A stretch of 64,000 nt of DNA, taken from positions 234,288 to 298,287 of the forward strand of contig NZ_LQZT01000023.1 in the NCBI RefSeq assembly GCF_001703635.1, in the 5' to 3' direction. Each line of letters begins with the position of its first letter. The first letter of the stretch is position 1. Made by a program: the position numbers and the translations under genes. Below are positions 63,509 to 64,000 of the stretch, piece after piece. This DNA is from Parahoeflea olei (GTDB lineage: Bacteria > Pseudomonadota > Alphaproteobacteria > Rhizobiales > Rhizobiaceae). Below the pieces are notes generated by a model that was not told where the DNA came from, ran no database searches, and was given only the letters and a program-made list of their open reading frames with translations.

Positions 63509-63795
63509 TTCAGGTCCCCCACTGTCAACTGTCCAAGGCGGCGGCGCCGGTCCGCGCGTCGTGCCGGAAACCATTTTTGCACCCGGACCCGCGAACAATT
63601 CAAGATCTTCTGCGTCTCGTGGCCATCCCGATGGACAAGGACCGCCCCTGGTTTCCCATGCAGGTTCACGGCGAGCGCCCGTGGGTGCTCGCGCTTGTGC
63701 GCCGGCTTCGGGCTGATGTCGGCTGGGCAGAACAGCGGCAGGCGGTTCAGGTTGCCGAGGCCCGGGGCGCGGGGAAACCGGTTGCGTGGAGGGCG
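63509..63795. other. Unassigned region upstream of the helicase gene
   Basis: No gene can be fixed here. It should hold the promoter of the minus-strand helicase. A plus-strand frame opens at ATG 63631 and stays open to the window end without a stop, but the opposite strand is equally open from 63796 on. Confidence 0.4.
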
Positions 63796-63999
63796 TCAGC
63801 GAGTGGTGTGACGTGTCTGGTCCGCGCCGAGGGGCGTGCCGTTCGCGATGTCCACGATCAGATCGACAATGCGGGACGTCCGTTGGTAAAGCGCGAGCTC
63901 GCCGGCATTCTCCAGGGGAGCTACACGGACGAGGGGATTTCTTCTCTCGATCCGCCGAAAGCTGGCCTCGTCGAAGACGCCGTCCTGTTCCGGCGCCAC
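63796..63999 (-). CDS. C-terminal part of an unidentified protein, cut by the window edge
   Basis: The minus-strand frame has 67 codons to its stop at 63796-63798 and stays open to the right edge. The peptide (FRRIERRNPLVRVAP, YQRTSRIVDLIVDIANG) looks protein-like and its codons are GC-biased like the neighbours. If real, it is the 3' end of a gene in the same direction as the helicase, which would make them a pair. A competing plus-strand frame covers the same bases. No family was recognised. Confidence 0.35.
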   Translation of the reverse strand: MAPEQDGVFDEASFRRIERRNPLVRVAPLENAGELALYQRTSRIVDLIVDIANGTPLGADQTRHTTR

Positions 64000-64000
64000 C

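Overview
The window is a GC-rich, gene-dense piece of an alphaproteobacterial chromosome or large replicon. The mix of LacI, IclR, RpiR, AraC and MerR regulators with several complete ABC importers, ATGA-type stop/start overlaps and strongly GC-biased third codon positions suggests the Hyphomicrobiales (Rhizobiales). No genus is claimed. I saw no rRNA, tRNA, CRISPR array, integrase, transposase or insertion sequence.

Left part (1-8885, + strand): a 5'-truncated LacI regulator, a binding-protein ABC importer, a GpdQ-like phosphodiesterase, GlpD and a Na/Pi-type phosphate carrier. Together they read as import of a glycerophosphodiester, its hydrolysis to glycerol-3-phosphate, oxidation to DHAP and handling of the phosphate. 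Next (9015-15241) come a BaeSR/AdeSR-type two-component system (- strand) and a divergent RND efflux pair (+ strand) with no outer-membrane channel. At 15327-16573 a MerR regulator faces a glutaredoxin-membrane fusion gene across a mer-like operator with a 20-bp spacer.

Middle (16731-32597, all - strand): a thirteen-gene run in transcription order IclR, HyuA, HyuB, SDR, NodB/PuuE-type deacetylase, a peptide-type ABC importer (binding protein, two permeases, two ATPases), SDR, MFS and gamma-glutamyltransferase. It looks like a pathway for a small cyclic amide, imide or gamma-glutamyl compound. The first permease gene carries an apparent 1-nt frameshift. After a gene-poor 692-bp gap, 33290-39565 (- strand) is a CUT1 sugar importer with a ROK kinase, a class II aldolase and a P-loop kinase, controlled by a divergent RpiR regulator (39691-40554). 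A T5SS-repeat autotransporter, a Sel1/TPR protein and an AraC regulator follow (40714-46285).

Right part (46433-61418, + strand) is a defence island: type I restriction-modification hsdR-hsdM-hsdS, a translationally coupled gene with a predicted B3-like plus HNH-like architecture, and a complete Zorya type I system (zorA-B-C-D). A UvrD/Rep-type helicase (61415-63508, - strand) meets zorD tail to tail with overlapping stop codons. The last 500 bases hold opposing open frames that cannot be resolved inside the window.
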